Positions 61,889 to 63,465 of a DNA stretch of 63,465 nucleotides are shown piece by piece. This stretch comes from Bdellovibrionales bacterium (GTDB taxonomy: Bacteria > Bdellovibrionota > UBA2428), in NCBI GenBank assembly GCA_018266335.1, contig JAFEAR010000171.1, positions 1 through 63,465 on the forward strand, given 5' to 3'. The translations under genes were made by a program, and so were the position numbers. Below the pieces are notes generated by a model. The model ran no database searches. It saw only the letters and a list, made by a program, of their open reading frames with translations, and was not told the DNA's origin. Position 1 is the first letter of the stretch. The number at the start of each line of letters is the position of its first letter.

Positions 61889-61914
61889 AAAGCCCCGTTC
61901 AATCCCCGGGGGTT
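61889..61914 (+). terminator. Weak candidate terminator after the SCO-like gene
   Basis: CCCC (61893-61896) can pair with GGGG (61908-61911), flanked by A-rich sequence before and GTTAACTTC after. The stem is short and the T-run poor, so this is a tentative call. Confidence 0.25.
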
Positions 61915-61993
61915 AACTTCAATTCGCTTTTCAAAAAATCGAACCGAACAACAGTGATAACTCAATTTGGTCTGCAATCTCAATTTTAAGGCG

Positions 61994-62049
61994 TGCGCCC
62001 GAAGTTCGGTCGGGACGGCTTCGCTCGCCCGCCTCGAACTCCGGGCGCA
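61994..62049. repeat. REP-like extragenic palindrome
   Basis: TGCGCCCGAAGTTCG (61994-62008) pairs with CGAACTCCGGGCGCA (62035-62049) with one mismatch; the 26-base interior contains a smaller GGGACGGC...-type fold (CGGG / CCCG). It is located between two convergent genes, the usual place for REP elements. It could instead serve as a two-way terminator. It occurs once in this window. Confidence 0.5.
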
Positions 62050-62095
62050 GCGAACCTTTTTGAAGAAAAGGGAAAATGGATAAAAGGGTCGAGTG

Positions 62096-63465
62096 CTACT
62101 TAGGTGTCCTCACCAGGCGGAAACCGAAGTAGTAGTAGTAGCGAATACCCGGCGAGTAGTTGAGACGCCGGGCGGAACGCAGGCTCTGGGGGCCGTCGTA
62201 CCAACTGCCACCACGAAGAACACGGCCCGAGCCTCCAGAGGGACCCGTAGGATCAGTAACAGCGCCGGCAGGATATTCGCCATACCAATCTTGCACCCAC
62301 TCCCAAACGTTTCCATGCATGTCGTAAAGTCCACTTGGGTTGGGCTTAAGCTCTGCAACATCGTGGGTCTGGCTACCAGCGTTTTGATGGTGCCACGCAT
62401 GATCACCAAGCTGCGCTGGATTATCGCCAAACGAATACGCCGTGTTCGTACCTGCGCGTGCCGCATATTCCCACTCCGCCTCCGTCGGAAGACGGTATGT
62501 ATGGTGCGGATCAAGCTCGTTTAGTTTTGCGATATATTTTTGCACATCGTCCCACGAAACCTGCTCCACGGGCCGGTTGGGATTCATTTGAACGTAGCCT
62601 GTCGCAACGTCCATTGGCGTCTTAGGCTTGAAGTACGATGGGTTCTCTTTCATTACCATTGCCCACTGAAGCTGGGTCACAGGGGTCGCTTGCATTTCAA
62701 ACGGTTTGGTGAGCGTTACGTCCCGCAAAGTTTCATTCGTGCCGCGCCCTGCTTCAGTGGCAGGGCTGCCCAGCTTCACCTGCTTGCCGCCCTCGGGAAA
62801 TACATGCCCGCGATATTCAAAGGCCTCAATCTTGGCATTTGCGAAAAGCTTTTCACGCATCACTGGATTTTCAGCCGCCAGACGCTCAAAGACCCCTAAG
62901 TTTGTTTCACGGTCAATGCCACGAGTCACTGTCGCAAGCTGCTCAGGCGGCACTGCCGCCCGATATTCCTCATAAAGATGCCCACTCTTGCTCCCAAAGT
63001 TCGAAAGTAAGAAATCGGACTTTAACTCCGCTGGTACCTCGTTTGAGGCCATCCAAGCTTTAGCCGCTTGATGGAAATCTGCATATCCGCCCTTTGCCTG
63101 AAGGGCCTGTATACCCTCGAAGGCCCGCAGTACCGGAAACTTGGCAAAGGCCGGATCGCTTGCCTTTGCAATAAGCCGCTGACCGAAGTCGCGAACGGCC
63201 GCATTCTCTGCATGTAGCGACTGCGAAAGCGTACGACCTAACTCGGAACCTGAATGCACCGAGGCCGCGTAGGTGTTTAGAAGTTCATCGCGTAAACTTT
63301 TCTCTAAGCTCGTGCCGCCAACAAGCTTCTGAGTTTCAAGAATCGACTCAATGGAAGGCTTGCCGCTGAGGCTCGATTTGATCGATTTTGCCAGTTCACT
63401 CGCCTTTGCGTCGGGAACATCGGCCGCGTCGAGCACATGCGAGATGAGCGGGCGAACAGTGGTAG
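62096..63465 (-). CDS. FGE-sulfatase-fold (SUMF1-like) protein, partial N-terminus
   Basis: The frame is open to the right window edge (no stop up to 63465), so the N-terminus is missing. The last about 250 residues form a formylglycine-generating-enzyme-type domain: PFEMQATPVTQLQWAMVM, PVEQVSWDDVQKYI, YRLPTEAEWEYAARAG, GLYDMHGNVWEWVQDW, GRVLRGGSW and FGFRLVR. The copper-binding Cys pair of true FGE is absent (RRGGS-type region reads GGSWYDGPQSLRSARR), so it is not a sulfatase activator but an FGE-like binding or unknown enzyme. The upstream about 200 residues are helical with no recognised domain. Confidence 0.8.
   Translation of the reverse strand, partial: TTVRPLISHVLDAADVPDAKASELAKSIKSSLSGKPSIESILETQKLVGGTSLEKSLRDELLNTYAASVHSGSELGRTLSQSLHAENAAVRDFGQRLIAKASDPAFAKFPVLRAFEGIQALQAKGGYADFHQAAKAWMASNEVPAELKSDFLLSNFGSKSGHLYEEYRAAVPPEQLATVTRGIDRETNLGVFERLAAENPVMREKLFANAKIEAFEYRGHVFPEGGKQVKLGSPATEAGRGTNETLRDVTLTKPFEMQATPVTQLQWAMVMKENPSYFKPKTPMDVATGYVQMNPNRPVEQVSWDDVQKYIAKLNELDPHHTYRLPTEAEWEYAARAGTNTAYSFGDNPAQLGDHAWHHQNAGSQTHDVAELKPNPSGLYDMHGNVWEWVQDWYGEYPAGAVTDPTGPSGGSGRVLRGGSWYDGPQSLRSARRLNYSPGIRYYYYFGFRLVRTPK

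Noticed and set aside
1..63465. tRNA, rRNA, CRISPR, prophage or intact IS elements
   Set aside because: Intergenic gaps were read for tRNA-like TTCGAnTC arms, regularly spaced repeats and transposase or phage genes; only the RAYT remnant was found.

Overview
The window reads as a chromosomal segment of a Gram-negative bacterium with a GC-rich genome (about 57 percent by eye), most likely a member of the Bdellovibrionota or another delta-proteobacteria-like lineage. This placement is inference from gene content: an operon laid out like the Myxococcus Glt gliding-complex genes (FHA/TonB-like protein, giant TPR protein, second TPR protein, outer-membrane barrel), a TIGR02147-type regulator, many small lipoproteins, a minimal PutA, and an aa3-type oxidase cluster with two subunit III genes. 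No tRNA, rRNA, CRISPR array, integrase or intact insertion sequence is visible. Genes are closely packed, often with 4-base ATGA overlaps.

Layout. 1-4413 (minus): Mpl murein-recycling ligase (cut at the window edge), a serine hydrolase, a BamB-like lipoprotein and a YfgM-like TPR protein. 4438-8646: two outer-membrane barrel candidates, a small membrane protein, a lytic transglycosylase, an unknown secreted protein and a LipA-like lipase. 8705-10432: UvrC without its usual C-terminal HhH domain. 10488-15640 (plus): promoter, structured leader and the operon rpsB-tsf-pyrH-frr-uppS-cdsA plus one unknown gene. 15644-22449 (minus): two lipoproteins, dnaE and an ABC-F ATPase. 22546-23247: an orphan OmpR-type response regulator. 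23248-23759: a degraded RAYT-type transposase and a strong hairpin.

23760-32161 (minus) is a five-gene translationally coupled operon for a trans-envelope Glt-like complex: outer-membrane barrel, two TPR proteins, a small exported protein and an FHA/TM/AgmX-C protein. 32256-37457 holds gltX, a DOPA-dioxygenase-like gene, a periplasmic M14 peptidase coupled to a PEGA/SPOR protein, and ilvA. 37467-43940 is an unrecognised exported-protein island: two large secreted proteins, plus two paralogous proteins with a Cys/His layout like NlpC/P60-CHAP enzymes flanking a lipoprotein. 43988-48048: putA and a divergent EEP-family hydrolase. 48157-51421: small lipoproteins, secreted proteins and a TIGR02147 regulator.

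51481-61875 is the respiratory block. Two divergent operons start around 54527-54580. Leftward: subunit III, subunit IV, a 60-residue membrane protein, an ABC ATPase and its permease. Rightward: DUF420, ctaA, ctaB, coxB, coxA, a second subunit III, a dihaem cytochrome c lipoprotein and a SCO-like protein. Together they encode haem A synthesis, the oxidase, its likely electron donor and an assembly factor. The window ends in a partial FGE-fold protein, preceded by a long REP-like palindrome.
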